Counted from the first letter of the stretch, positions 35,401 to 59,130 are shown. The stretch: 64,000 nucleotides of DNA from Anabas testudineus (GCF_900324465.2 NC_046623.1:13793721-13857720), one strand, 5' to 3'. Program-made: numbers and translations. Notes: generated by a model not told the origin, from the letters alone.

Positions 35401-38400
35401 GATGACCACCATCGTGCTGACTGCAGCAAATATATTTTGCCTGATCATAGTCATTCTGCACCATGTATGACATTGTGAGTCAGAAAAGATAGTAACAAAA
35501 GCAAATTGTAGTCAGGTATTCAACATGCTGAAACAGGATATGGAAAAGCTGATGTACATTAGTCACTTACTGCGAGACTAAGTCAGTTTTTATTACAAAC
35601 AATGAAACTGGCAGCTTTAGGATGGGCTCTGAAATGGGCATGTCAGAGAGGATCAGATATAAAGGAGGTTTTTTCCCAAATAGTCATTTCAATTGAAGGA
35701 ACGGGCACAAAGTAATTTGTCAACTGGAAAACTGAAGGACGTGAATGCTCAAGGTGGGGGATCACCTGTAGATACATGCAACTAAAAGATATTTAGAAGT
35801 ACATTTGAACTAGGATGATTTGAAAATTGTTTTTTAACACACGTTAACACACGTAAGTGTTTCAAAATCCAAGCTACTTCATCTGCTCTAAGTTTAGTGG
35901 GCATTTCAATGAACTCGTCAACCTGCAGGCCACTAAATCAAAAGAATCTAAATATTTATCTCCTGCCAAATGTTGAAACAAAACTAGAAGAAATTCTGAG
36001 AAACATCTGAACTCGAGGTGCAGTAACTATGTCAGTTGCTCAAATTCTTTATGGAGCCATTTGGTCCATGTGTCCTGGACAGCCTCACAGCATTTTGCTG
36101 GTTGCTTGAATTGTAAAGGACATGTAGAAAAAAAAAATTCAACAAACTGTGGCTTGATATAATTTTGCAGAAATGTAAGCCCTATGTTCTGCACAGGGAT
36201 CTGCAGTGTCTGCCAAGCTGCTGTTCAGCTAAACCGCTTTCTAAGATCTACAGATCGTTGGGTTCACAGCATCACAATGGAATATATGACTAGCTCTTTC
36301 ATTCCCAGTTCTGTTGATTGCGACACCTTAAAAAGTACTAATGATGATTTTCAGTGCCACACTCGTTGGCATTTTACTTACACAACAGAGCTTTCCTTTT
36401 TCTCCATTTGAGGCAGTTGTTTTGCAAATCTGTGCCCCTAATGTCCAGTTAATCCACTCTGACAAACTGAGCAGAGTGGTAATGGAGTAACCTTGTCACT
36501 GCATTGGAAAATAGAGGACATGTGTTCACTCGCTGGCTTGCTTTGTGTTTCCCTTGGCCAAGACCTCATGGTGAGTTATCCCATCAGACCATGCCTGTCT
36601 GAAACGATTCCTGTCTCTCGCTCTCTCTCACATACACACACATTATTGCATACAACATGACACAAAATCTAAGGGTTGCTCTTCTCCTGTCTTCAAAAAT
36701 GTCAAATTACAAGCATTACCTTATGAGCATAAAAAAAGTATTAATTATTTCTCATGTAAAAAAATAAATAAATAAAGTAAAAGCAGGGGACATGCAAAGA
36801 GATGAGCGGCTCTGCCAAACAGTGACAGCAGGAAAATAAAACAAACCCCAGTCACTTCCAGAACAGCACTTTAAACAGAATCCAGCTCTCAGTTCACAGT
36901 GACTCACTGATAACTTACTGAACCTGGCATTCCCAGATGTGCAGGGACAAAGCTAGCACACCTGTTTACTTAGATATCAGTGCATGAAACCTTTAAGAGC
37001 TATGACAAACGTTTCTGTAATCGGATTTGAAGGGTCAGCCTTCCGTGGCTCAAATGTCAGTGTTTCCCGTCCTAGCTCCTAGATTCATTTTCCTCCCCCA
37101 AGTTGAATAAATACCCAATTTTGCCTAGACTTGTATTCCCAGCTTTTATTGTATTTCTCTTTGTCAGCTGGCTGTGGATTTGTCTCATAAACCATGTCAG
37201 GACTTCAGCATCGAAGGACACTTTTCTCACTGCTCACAGTTTTTATGTGTTTCAGCACACTGCTGTGTCTTTTATTGAACGTAATCCATGTCCAGTTGTG
37301 TTTCTTGGCTCTGGGATAGAATGAAATGATTTGAAGCATAATAAATTGAAAATGTTTAGCATGTTTGTTAGAGTGAAACTATTCCTCCTGATATACTGCT
37401 TCAGTACAGACCTAACTGGTTTGTTCGCTTGCCACTTGCCTCCTCAGATCACTTTGTCACTGTTCATTTCCTCCCTCTACAGAACAGTAGAGCACAATAA
37501 ATGACTCATCGGCACATCAAGTAATTATTGCGATGAAAATTGTGATGTTATGGAAATTATCTACATCATCAACATCTAACAACAAGCATCAGACTATTTT
37601 TAAAATAAGTAATAAAGCGTAGTTAAGGCTGATTATCATGCTAATAGTGATGTAGCTGAATAGATAATATTTGTGTCAAAATCTAAAATGATCTTTGATA
37701 TCTTTCAAACTTCACACATAGAAGTAGTTAATTTTTTGTTCTGCACCTGACTGTGACCTGAGTTCACACCATGGTTTGATTTATGTTTGGATGTGAACAT
37801 GGGTGGTTTTCCAGCAGCTGCTGGGCTACTGGGGCGGTTAGTGGCCAGTTTATCCCTGTTCCAACACCTGACTAGCTGCTTGTCTAAGCAGGAGATCTAT
37901 GTATGTTTGTATTTGTGTGTATGAGTCTGCGTCTTTTTCATCTTTTGTCCTAAGTAGCTACCAGATGAGAGTCAGGCAGTTACAGAGGACGATAATGAGT
38001 GGTTGCTGTTGTCTGTGTTCATTCACACATCTGTGTCTGTACACAACATGTTGTCAATTAAAACTGAGCTGCACCTTTTGTGAAAAGAGGACTAGAAGTG
38101 GTAAAATGCGTCTGACAGAAATGTCTCATGTATCACCTCCTGACAGGGTAATTAACACCTTGGTTCTGTGTTAGCAGCAGTGATGAGAGTGGAGGAAAAA
38201 TGCATTTGGTTATTTCTTGCGAATGTCTTAGAGTGCACTTCACTCTCTCTGGAGCTGAGGTCATTTTCAAACAAAGGGAGAGCAGCTGCTGCTTGACACC
38301 GAGCAATTTCAACCCGCTGATTTGATAATTGGAACAACTGGAAGATGTAGGTTTAAGGTTAGGAGATTTCAGTCATATGTTTCCAGTTTCTTCGCTCTAT

Positions 38401-38946
38401 TCTTTACATCAAACCATGTGTTTCAGTATTTATGGCATTTTTTATGTGCTCCGGTGTTCTTGACTTACTGAAGTTCCTCTATCACACAAAATGTGCGAGA
38501 AATTAGAACCATCTGAATGATAAATGATGTGGTAAGACAGAACTGTATTACTTTTCATTGGCAAAAAAATAATAATATAAAAAACACACAGTAAGTGAAA
38601 TATTCAGAGAAAAACAAACTCCTGCTTCAGCCAATAAAACCTCATTGCACAATAAATTAATCAAGGCAGTTGTTTATTATGGCTCCACAGGGGAGTTACA
38701 TCCAAAACTAATAACGGCACCGTGATAACTCTTTGAAATTAAAAAGTGATTTTGGACAAAGCCTCTCTGTTCTCCCCTCACACCCCTATTCTATGCCATA
38801 CATATCATTTGGTTTTAACTGCTGTTTCTGGATTATGTCCAACACTGATGTTCATTCTCACTCATAGAGCAGGTCTTGCACCACTTCTCTGAGAGTGACT
38901 CACTCTGTTTTGCGACAGTAATAGTTTGACTCTAGTATATGGCATT
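31032..38946. other. Gene-poor interval, part 2
   Basis: About 7.9 kb with no supported gene. It holds the (CA)n run at 32412-32453, a T12G9 homopolymer junction near 32239-32255, and otherwise unique-looking AT-rich sequence. Short open frames on both strands fit chance. Confidence 0.6.
32412..32453 (+). repeat. (CA)n microsatellite
   Basis: About 21 uninterrupted CA dinucleotides in non-coding DNA. Confidence 0.95.
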
Positions 38947-39027
38947 GATAAGGAGGCCGAGTGGTTAAGGCGATGGGCTGCTCATTCATTCTGCTTTGCG
39001 AGCCGGGGTTTAGATGCCATACTTATC
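38947..39027 (+). pseudogene. tRNA-Ser(GCT) pseudogene or tRNA-Ser-derived SINE head
   Basis: This 81-nt segment folds like a serine tRNA. GATAAGG at the 5' end pairs at six of seven positions with ACTTATC at the 3' end. 'GGCCGAGTGGTTAAGGCG' is the serine-tRNA D-arm and A box. The anticodon stem-loop ATGGG-CTGCTCA-TTCAT carries GCT in the anticodon place. A long variable arm follows, as in serine tRNAs. The T-loop reads GTTTAGAT where GTTCGAAT is expected, so the B box is damaged, and two anticodon-stem pairs are G-T. It is therefore unlikely to be a working tRNA gene. Confidence 0.7.
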
Positions 39028-39030
39028 TAG

Positions 39031-39215
39031 TTGTTGTGGTGGCACGGAGCTGTTGGCAGGGCAGTCATTTATAAACCCCAGGGTCAGTGGTCAAGTCCCA
39101 GTTCCTCCTGGCTACATGTTAAGGGTGTCCAACATCCCACGGTAGTGCCATCATCTGCTACAGCTGTCCAAACAACAATTTACCCAAGGGGATCAATAGA
39201 GTTTGTCAATTTTAT
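39031..39215 (+). repeat. SINE-like repeat directly behind the tRNA-Ser pseudogene
   Basis: It contains 'GGCAGGGCAGTCATTTATAA', 'ACCCCAGGGTCAGTGGTCAA', 'CCTCCTGGCTACATGTTAAG' and the tail 'TTTACCCAAGGGGATCAATA'. The same blocks occur in the same order at 80-255. It starts within a few bases of the tRNA-like segment, so the two may form one composite element or lie together by chance. Confidence 0.65.
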
Positions 39216-42200
39216 TATTTACCACAGGGAGTGCCATAAGAGTCAGAAAAGGTCACATTAGTTGCTTGTAGACAGAGAGTCTACTATCAAGCTGTTACAA
39301 CTAAAGAGAGTCATTTGCCCAAGCTTCAGGTTTTAAATTCACATGCTGCTCCGTGTAACTCCATATGGTTGTTCTTATTCCCAGAGGTTCAGAGGGGAAA
39401 GATTCTGCTTGTCCTCCAGCTCCTAAAGGAAACAAAACAAGGAAACACACACATAACACCAACATCGCTGTGAAGCACTGTGGATTGTAGTTAAAAAATC
39501 TCACATGTAGACTGTTGTATATGTCGTTTTTTTATGTTCACTGATGTAAACTGTTTACTACAGGGTCTCCACGGTCTTTCATTATCCAGATTGTAAAGAA
39601 AAAATGGAAGATTGAGAGCCAGTTGTGATCTCACTGGGACCAAACGGCCAGCCAAACAGCCAAAGCTGCTCTCCACGTTTTACCCTGAACAAAAAATGTA
39701 ATGCAGAGCATTTTGTGAATTCCTGTGAGTCTTTGGGGATAAAGAGTGAGACTGAAAGTGAGTAAATTACCAGAGTAATTTAGTTTTGCTTCAACTTTCA
39801 CTTTACTTCTCTGCTTTTCCTTCTATCTGTGATGGATGAGGTCATCACAGACCTCACAGGGAGAAGGACTGCTGCTGCTGCTGCTGCTCCTGTTAAAGCA
39901 AAACTCAAATAACTGAATTAATTTATGTTTCTCTTTACAGAATGTCACAGGAAGTGGGGTCTTTGAAATGAAGATCAGTTGTGTAATTAAAGACAGCCTT
40001 TAGAAGACCTATTCTGTTCCCCCATCTGTTTCACCATATGGTACATAATTAAAGCTTTCCATCGCACTACTTTTTTCTGTGTCCTCAAACAACTCTGCTT
40101 GAATGCACAGTTTAAGACGTGTATCTGCCCTACATAGCAAATATTGAATGTAAAATCAAGGTAGCCAATAATCTAAAACAAATGTGCTGCTGTTCTGTTT
40201 TTCTAACCACAAATAAAGGGTGCAAGCTACATTTCAACCAGATGCACAAAGAGAAAACCATTTGTCTCGCTGCTGCTACCGGCCAACTCTCTGTAGGCCT
40301 TCTCCTCCTCTCTCCTGTGAAACCATGAGATTTTTCTCCGGTACTGTAATCCCATTCGACTCGACAGAATGGCTCATTGTTTGGAACAATGGCTGAGTCA
40401 CAGGTTCACAGGCAGCATCCAGATATGTGCCTATAATCCCCTCAGGACCACAACTGGACCCAATAAACTAATGAATGGTGGCCCTTGGTACAGCGACTAT
40501 GCGCATTTGCAATGATGCACGTCCAATTCTTTTTCCACAAGCAATCAGGATATGAGATGATGTACATACTGTGTCATTTGGACCCTGTTGTCGTAACACT
40601 GACACACCCCCATACCATCACAGATACTAGCTTTTGCACTTTTTGCTGATAACAGTCTGGATTATCAGTATTTCCCAAAAAGCAGCTGAAACATGGACCG
40701 CGTATCACGTCTCCACTGCCTTTTTAGTGTATCTAACATGACAACAACTGTGACAACATTTTTCCAGACAACTCCTGAGCCCGAGCAGCTATATTCATCA
40801 CAATAGTGTAACGGTTTCTCGCTCAGTGCTGCCTGAAGGGACAAAGGTCTCACAATAAGTCTTGACACACTGAGATTTCACGAGAGTCCATGATTCTGTT
40901 CACAGTATTATGTGTTGTAGATAGTGAAAAAACTAAATTCCTTTCAAGTTGTGTGTGTTGTATACATCAAACCCTAAATGGCTGCTTTACATTTGGCCTA
41001 GGGACAACAGTTAAAAATTTGCCTCTTGACTAACAGTTTCTGATTGACGAGGTCAGATTATTGTGCAATGTCTGTGAAATATAGGTAATAAATAAAAGAG
41101 AAATTGTTAAAAAAGTAACATTTGGAGGGAAATTTGGTTTAAATGAATGCTTACTAATACAATTTGATGCATCAGTTAAACACATTGTAAATTTTTAGTG
41201 CCAATACTTGACTTAATGACACATCTATTGGAGAATTATTAGAGCATCTACTTTTCAAAGTTCTGGATTTGGAAAAACATGGCACTTTTCCACTTGAGCT
41301 GAGGTTGCTGTTGTAAACTCCCACACAGCTGCACACAGATGGAAAAGTCTTCCCTCCCACAGTTTCCAGGTCCCATGTCCATCAAGGTGAGATAGGCATG
41401 AAGAAGAAACAGACTAAAGAGCCGTGAGAAACTGAATAACTGTGTAAAGCAGATACACAGTAGGTGCAATATATTTATGATCATGCCAACTGCTGCTAAC
41501 ACAGTGTGCAGCATCATCTTTATGTAATCCCTCATCTCATCATTCTTTCTTCAAAGGGTGAGCTTGTTTGGATTACTGACAGTCCTCCCCAGAGTGGAAA
41601 AAATGTGCCTGGCACAGCAAAATAATGATGGCATCTGGATAAAGTGCTTCACATGTTGTTACTGCACAACTATCGCACCTCAACACTTTTTTGGGTTTGA
41701 AAACCTCACACAGTTTAGGCTAAAAAATCTGCCACATGTCAGAGATTTGGAAAAATCACCTGATTCTTTTTCCCTGCAGGTTTGCTTCTCATTACTAGTT
41801 AATATTTTAACAACTCAGTTTTAGTTTAGAAAGTTTTTAATCACAGGTTTTATGACTCATCAGAAGCAAATGTTGGAAAGTATATCTCTGGATACCAGTC
41901 CAGGAAAATGCCTGCAGGAGCAGCAATTATACTGATAAATAGGGATAAGGGTCCAAATCAATACTAGAATATTTACACATCAGTATTACAAATACATTAT
42001 CAGCTGAATCACAAAGATCACTGCTACTTAATAAAAACTAACTAAAAAACTCCAACTCATTCACATGTTTAGCAATGAGAGCAATGTCCAAATCTGTTTA
42101 TAAAAAGGCCAGAGCAGTTATTTAAAACGAAGCAAATATAAAAGGACCCGTGAGACCTTTGTAATGTTGAATTTGCACAACTTAACTTTTATCCACAGTA

Positions 42201-43440
42201 ACTTAGAGAGGATGACAACTACAAACAAGGTCAAATGAAGATAGTAAAAACCACTGAAATGTCACTTTATCTACACATGACAAACAAAACAGACCGATTC
42301 TGTTCCCCTGTGGTCCTGACTCTGGATACACGTGAAAACAAAAAGCTGTTTATATTGCAATCATTGTGCTGTTTACATAGATGTCCCAGACAGTAACTCA
42401 TCAGCACTGGCCACTTGCCACCTCTATCTAGCCGGAGTGCACCTCGGATCATATGAATAATTGATTGCAGATCCCAATTTGTAGAAGAGCTTAATCAAAA
42501 AACACAAATCCTGCACATTCTCCACATGGCTGCAAGTCAGGGAATAGGCTAAAAGTTCTATTCAACTGTCATTTTTAATTTGTAAAGAAAGGAGAAGAAA
42601 GGAGATTCAGTACAAAAAAGAAAGTCCACATAGGAGCTAAACAAGTCATATGTGAATACAATCAGAGCAGCTGCTTTGATCACTGTGTTAGTTTCCGTTT
42701 TGAAGAGCACCTGGAGTCATTATTACCATTGTTTTGCTATCGTCTCAAAAATGAGCTTTATTATAAACCTCCAGTAGGTTTCATGATTTTTCCTTTCACA
42801 ATGAAACTAAAAGTTTATCACATGGTCCAAATCAGGGAAGATCTACAACAGACTTATCTACATTTCTAAATACAGATGTGATGTTTCTCAGGAAAACTTC
42901 CACGCATCGTAGTCCCTGCTATATTTTTATGGTGTTTTTTTTTTCTCCATTATGTTTTCTTCCATAGGATGTGCACTTCTCCAGCTGGTTGGTATTACAT
43001 GGTTATTCATTCTTGAGGTTCGAACAAAAGACATAAAGAATGAATTATTGTGGGGATGTATGTCAGTTTAGCACCCTAGCCACAGGCAACTTTTGGTCCT
43101 AGATGAAAATCAGAATAAAAAGTTTGAGATAGCTCTAGCAATGTGAAATGTAATCACGTTCATTTAAAAGCGGTCACCCATCCAGCTCATTATAGGAGTT
43201 TCTTTTTAATCACAGTCCAACAACCCCAATTAAAACCAGTGAAGCTTCATTTTTGGTCAATTAGTCACTTAATAAATCTAAATTTAAACATTAACACCGG
43301 AAACAACATGCCGGCAGCTCCAGCAACACATGTTGAGTCAAACAAACCACATGAAATTCTGTCCCTGCTTGTGCTTGTGTACCTGACCCCGAGCAAGTTT
43401 TGTCATGTATGTAGCCTTTTAACTCTTGGAAAAAAGGGTC

Positions 43441-43481
<41 letters not shown>

Positions 43482-44749
43482 CAGGTGAGGACTGGTCCTA
43501 ACTGAGCCCCACCCACAACCTTTCTGCCCTTGTGACAGAACTACTCATTGTGTTGAAAGAAAAAGAACAGTTTTGGAGACAGAAAATGCAGAACTTTTCT
43601 GTGACACCCAGGTGTTTAAGTGTTTAACAACACGTTCAGATATTTATCTGGGGTGCAGTCAAACTAAAGTGAATAAATTCTGGAGAAGTGAAAATGTAAC
43701 GGCCATACAATGGTCAAAAGTAACTTCTATGTCATATAAACCTTGATTCATGCTCTTTGAATATTTAATAAACAACATACAAACATTTGGCAATGATGCC
43801 CCAAAAAAAACAATGTACTCATAGTCACAAACTGTTCTGTGTTGAAATCCTTAACAATCTACTAAATTCAGTTTTCACTTATGTTGCTGCTGTTTGCTAC
43901 GAAGCCCAGCAAATCAGTTAGCTTGTTCTTCCCCCTACTGTGCAATAATGGGACTTCAACCTTATACGTTCTATACCTCGTTGAGTTAAAGACATTTAAT
44001 CAGCAGTTCATTCTGTTTTTGATTATACCTAAACATCTACATAACGAACACAAAGTGAATCATTTCAATATTACTAATTTTCTACAGGCCCTCATCCACC
44101 TTTATTTTAGAATTTCTTTCTCAATTATTCATTTATTTCAGGAAATGTTTTTTTTTTTTATTAATTTAATAATAACACTAAAACCAGTAGTTTTACTATA
44201 AAAAAACTACTGAAAAAGTTATCCATGGTGTCTGTGTTGTTCATCTGAATAAGCCAGTGTCTTTTATTGTCTCAGGTGCTTGACTGACTGCAGTAGTAGT
44301 AGTTGGTTCTTATTGGTTCTTGCAGTGGTTCTTATGCACTAGCTGCCACACAATCCCAAATAACAGGAACAGAACAGAATAAAAAATACTAACATAGCAA
44401 CTGTCTCACACTTAAGTTACAGAATGTAAACTCCCTCTATTTTATTAAGTAGAAATACTTAATAAACTAATTCAGTAGGCCTACATGTACTAAAGTACTT
44501 GAGGTAGGTTACTTGTATGTTACTTTTTTTCCACTACCTTTATAACACTTTGACCTAGGTATCTAGCATATTGTCATTTGTCAGTACTGCCAACGCTTTT
44601 ATTGTGCTCCAGCTGTAACAGTGTAAGGAAAGTTTTATAATGTATTATTATATGTATTATTAATTCTTATTATTATTACTATAATAATTACTTATTGTTA
44701 TTATTATTATTATCATTATTATTGTTATTACCCTACCAAAGTAGACGCT
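39216..44749. other. Gene-poor interval, part 3
   Basis: About 5.5 kb upstream of supt20h with no supported gene. It holds the (TG)n run at 43443-43479 and a stretch of TTA/TTAT low complexity at about 44640-44732 that ends abruptly at the GC-rich supt20h promoter. A 120-codon open frame across the (TG)n run is a product of the repeat. Confidence 0.6.
43443..43479 (+). repeat. (TG)n microsatellite
   Basis: About 18 uninterrupted TG dinucleotides in non-coding DNA. Confidence 0.95.
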
Positions 44750-45060
44750 CAGTGGGGCCCCGCCCACCGCTGCACAAACCGGAAGTTTAGCTGTTGTTGT
44801 CACACTGGAAGAAAATGGCTGCTGCTCCGACTTTTTTTCAATGAAGACACAAATATTTCAATTTCATTTCGTTTTCTTGCATTGGAGCTCCAGTCGATCG
44901 CTATGCAATCTAGGAGGCAAGTCCATCCTGTTCGTTGCGATTGACGTCGCTTTGTTGGTGTGTGTCTCGGACGACGTAACATCGTTAGCGTAGCTGGTAA
45001 CTTACAGCTTGTCCACCAGGAACGGGCTAGCATGCTAACGTTAGCCATGTTAGCCTCAAC
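44750..45060 (+). promoter_or_regulatory. supt20h: supt20h promoter and 5' non-coding region
   Basis: Base composition changes sharply from TTA-rich to GC-rich here. Visible motifs are a GC box (GGCCCCGCCCACC at 44756-44768), an ETS/NRF-2-type ACCGGAAGT at 44778-44786, a YY1-like AAAATGGCTGC near 44813, and a CRE-type TGACGTC at 44942-44948. This set fits a housekeeping, TATA-less promoter. A first non-coding exon probably ends in this interval (a candidate donor is CTG|GTAACT near 44996), but I cannot fix it. Confidence 0.6.
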
Positions 45061-45428
45061 GGTCAGGCATCAACGAGCTTGTTGCTATTCAGCTACTCCC
45101 TTCACTGCACTCAGTCATCACAGTTCACTATCCCTAGCTATCCAGTTTTGTCGACTCTGTATCAAAACGTGCATGTATTTACTTTGCTGGAGCATCTTGA
45201 ACATGAGCAAATGATGAAATAACTTAGATCAAACAGTTTCGCTCGTCAGTCTTCTTGGCTGTAGATGTGTGTGTTGCATCTGACTGAGAGCCAAACATGC
45301 AATTTGCCATCAGTGCAGTCTTAACAACCGTGCAGCCACACTGAAAGTCTGTGTCCTTGTTAATTTATCTGTGTGCTGTATTGGTTTGGTGGGGCTGCGT
45401 GTAACACGTCTGCTGTGCTGCTGTGCAG

Positions 45429-55848
<10,420 letters not shown>

Positions 55849-56720
55849 CAGACTGAAATCACACTAAAACCCCTTCCCCTGGCTACACAAAAGACGTGAA
55901 TGATTCATACTGTGCTCTTTGTCTGCCTCACTGTGGAGACTGCAGACAAAAAAAAACTTTTTTTGTCCTTTCTGTTTGTCTTTTTCTAGCTGACAAATTT
56001 GTATGTAATGGTTGTCAGAGGTTTTGGAGAACCAAAACTGTGTCCACCATAGATAAAGGGGTTTTTAGAAGAGGAAGCCCGAAACTTAAAGAACCTTAGT
56101 GATATTTTTTGAGATGAAACAGAAATAGATGGTTCTCATAGGTAGCAGGCTTCCACAATAACAAATTGTCCCTTCAGGAAGACTTTATTTCTATGGAGGC
56201 CCCGTGGACTGAGAGGATCATGAATGCACATTCTCAGAGGATTCCTCATGAGCCTGCCTGATCCACTTGCCTCTGTTTGGTTGACCCCCAGTAGAAACTG
56301 CCCTTTAAGCACGGATCCCAGCTGAGCTTACTGACACCAAATCCTCCATATAACCATTACATGTGAAAATGCAAATCTGATCTTGGACTAGTGCCTGGGG
56401 GCAGCTCTCTACCTCTCAGTCTGTTGGAAGTCTTTCTTCTGTTAGCAATCCCGGCACAGGGCTCAACCAAGGACTCAAGATCAACATGCAAGATGGGGTA
56501 CCTGATTTTGTACAGCACATTTTGAAAAGGCATTTCCTTTTAATTAGTTCAGGAGCCACGAGTGTATTCTTATGAGACATCAACTGAGTGTGTGTGAGAC
56601 ATTTCTGGACACTGAAAAAATAATTTTTTAAGCAGTCTTTGTCAGCAGTTTTATTGTTATTAAAAAAAGAATATATATTGACAGTGGAAAATACAGCTTT
56701 TAGATAAAAAAAAAAGCTTT
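55849..56720 (+). other. Shared 3' region of supt20h and exosc8 (convergent genes)
   Basis: There are 884 bp between the supt20h stop (55848) and the exosc8 stop (56733). It holds the 3' UTRs of both genes. On the plus strand an ATTAAA near 56659 is a possible supt20h poly(A) signal. On the minus strand AATAAA near 56650-56655 serves exosc8, and another AATAAA overlaps its stop codon. The two transcripts may overlap at their ends. No other gene is seen. Confidence 0.6.
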
Positions 56721-56732
56721 GTTTAAGCCTCT

Positions 56733-59093
56733 TTATTGGGCTGTCTTCACACTATTTATGACTTTGTCAACGAGTTTCTGGATCTCTCTCTGTCGCGTTG
56801 TTGCTCGGCTGATGCACTCCTGCAGCTTCTCACCCGGGAGTGATGTCCCACCTGTGCCAGAGGGAAAGATTGTCAGCAGCAATGTTAGTCATTTTTGTTT
56901 GTCAGGATTTAAGAGTGAAAAAAGTAGAGGTTCTTATTACACAAATCAGAACTAAGAATAAATATATATATATAAGAAATAATCATCAGGGGATTCCTAT
57001 AGAAGAACTGGATTCAGTATAAGCTACTTAGGGAGCAGTTGATCATTACAGATTATGTTTCTGACCTGGTTTGTGTAAAGAGCAGAGTTGACCTTCCTCA
57101 TCTGTCACCACGGTGAGCTGAGCAGTCGATAGACTCTCCTCCTCAGATGTGGGGTCTACGATCAGTATGGAGCTGAAAAGAGAGCCGTCCAGAATCTTAC
57201 ACACAGTATGAACACTGAATACAGCTTTTATCCTGGTTAGACTAATTGGAAAAACATTCACTTACTCATCAAAGACACAAAAAGAGGCACCAACTGGATG
57301 CTTGTGAATATGCAGCGACTGTTTCTTCTCTAAATTCACCTCAGGTGTTGAAGTCTCTGTGTTGATAATGACTTCTGGGAGTTTTGCTGCGAGAGTAGGG
57401 AAACTGACGTTAACATACTGATAAAAGACAGCTACTAAAACAAAGATGTGTGTATCTATATAATGTAGATACATACTGTTTTTCAGGGCAGCCAGCAGGG
57501 CAATGATACAAGCATCCAACACATTTCCATCGTAGTCAAGACACATTATATCACAGTAGAGCACCCAGCAGAGCTGCAACCAGAATCAGCAGAATCAGGA
57601 CATTTATAACAAATACACATGTAACAGGACCAGGCTATTGGTCATAATGTTGTGTTTACCTTTCCTCTTTCAATGCACAAATCCTCCGTTTGTATCACTT
57701 CAGAGCTGCAGAAGCCATATGAAAAAAAGAAAACCAGGTGTGTAAAAGCAGTGTTCAACACACACCAGATGAAAATTAAGTATAAACTATGTGTGTTAGA
57801 GTTGTTTGCACCTCTCGATTACATCAGCAATGAACTGACTGGCTGCCTGCGCCTGTTCTCCTGGTGGGCCCGGCCGAAATCGAGATGAGCACAGGGGCGG
57901 TAAGTCCACGTTAGGCACTAAAGAGTCAAAGGAGTTAATTTCATTTGTATTGGGCTCTATATGTCAGACAGTATTAATCACCTGCTATTAAACAAACACA
58001 TTTTAAAGTATTAAAAAAGCAATAGAGTGTAAATCTTAAGAAAAGGATGCTGACTTTGTTTTTAGTTGTCTAAAGTTGCATTATAAGGGCATAAAAAAGG
58101 GATGAACCCATATCCACCTGGTGCACCTTTGTACTGCACTTACCAATGTAACCTTTACCAGGTGTCTCCACTGTGGTGTTTGTCAACTCCTGCGGATGAA
58201 GAAGCACAACAAATCATTGAACATCTTTTTACCTGGTCCACATTTATTCAAATTAGGTTTTTGGTTACTGTGTTTATGATATTTTACCGCTTTGATCCCA
58301 CAGATGACTGTGGTGTTCCCAACCTTCACCAGAGCTGAGCCATCTGCTGTGGAAATGGAGCCTGAACAGAACAATTATCCCAGTTAGACTCTTAAATAAA
58401 AATCACAGTACCTCCCCTGTGAATCAGCAACAGTCATTGCTCCATCTCACCTATGTTTAGTGTTGTGGCTCTGAATTCTGACAGCTCCCGTCCATCAGAT
58501 CGACAATTTTCTTTCTAAAAAAAAGCAGCATCTGAATGTAAAATGACTGTTGACACTAGCATGAACATCGGTAGAGTAACTGTGAGCACTTACCAGAAAG
58601 CTCCTGTGATACTCCAGAGGCTCAGCAGTCCTTGGTTGTACAAAACAAGGAGGATGAACTAGTTATTGTCTAACAGAGACTGAAATCCTCATCAGTGCAT
58701 TCATCAGTAGTGACAGACGCTAATTCGCCTTAAATTCAGAGTGAACAACACCTCCGTAATCACATAATGAAAACAACTATGAAAACAACAACTATAAATT
58801 CAATATTAATTCGTTACTTCCACAGTCATGTATTCGTTAACTATTCAGCAGTGAGATAAAAGTAAACTAGAATTAATGTGATTAGTAACGTTACAGCACC
58901 GCTCAGCAGAACAGGGCATTAACAGGTCGGAATAAAGTTCACTGTCATGTTCGTTTATTTAACACTCAATGATCAAATCTAATCCGGCGCTACTGATAAA
59001 TCAGTTTAATATATCAGAGGAAAACATATACAAGGTATTATTTTCAGTGTAATAACAGCAGTATGTCCAATCTTACTTGAAACCAGCCGCCAT
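56733..59093 (-). CDS. exosc8: Exosome complex component RRP43
   Basis: EXOSC8 is one of the six RNase PH-like subunits of the ring of the RNA exosome (3'-to-5' RNA decay and processing, nucleus and cytoplasm). In animals the ring is structural. Coding exons, minus strand, in order: 59077-59093, 58594-58630, 58451-58514, 58288-58361, 58144-58189, 57812-57917, 57660-57705, 57477-57573, 57266-57386, 57066-57172 and 56733-56851. Lengths total 834 nt, 277 aa (human 276), and all phases join. Recognisable parts: [18 protein letters not shown] at the start, '[15 protein letters not shown]', '[20 protein letters not shown]', '[14 protein letters not shown]', '[19 protein letters not shown]', 'LLAALKN', '[10 protein letters not shown]' and '[15 protein letters not shown]'. 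The order is that of the RNase PH domain followed by its C-terminal part. Head to head with alg5 and tail to tail with supt20h, as in human. Confidence 0.95.
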
Positions 59094-59130
59094 GATGTTT
59101 TGATTAACCACGTGGGTTGAGTGGACGCAC
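59094..59130 (-). promoter_or_regulatory. exosc8: exosc8 start-proximal E-box and YY1-like start
   Basis: A palindromic CCACGTGG (E-box, 59108-59115) lies 14 bp upstream of the ATG. The start codon itself is in CATCATGGCGGC, which fits the YY1 'AAGATGGCGGC' type seen at starts of housekeeping genes. The 5' UTR must be very short or the E-box is transcribed. The factors are inferred from the motifs only. Confidence 0.5.

Noticed and set aside
43143-43505. 120-codon open frame upstream of supt20h
   Set aside because: It runs through the (TG)n microsatellite, giving a Cys-Val repeat, with no homology or splice context.
22011-44749. Many frames of 60-115 codons as possible small genes
   Set aside because: They fit chance in AT-rich DNA: no splice-consistent series, no domain, and no conserved protein features.
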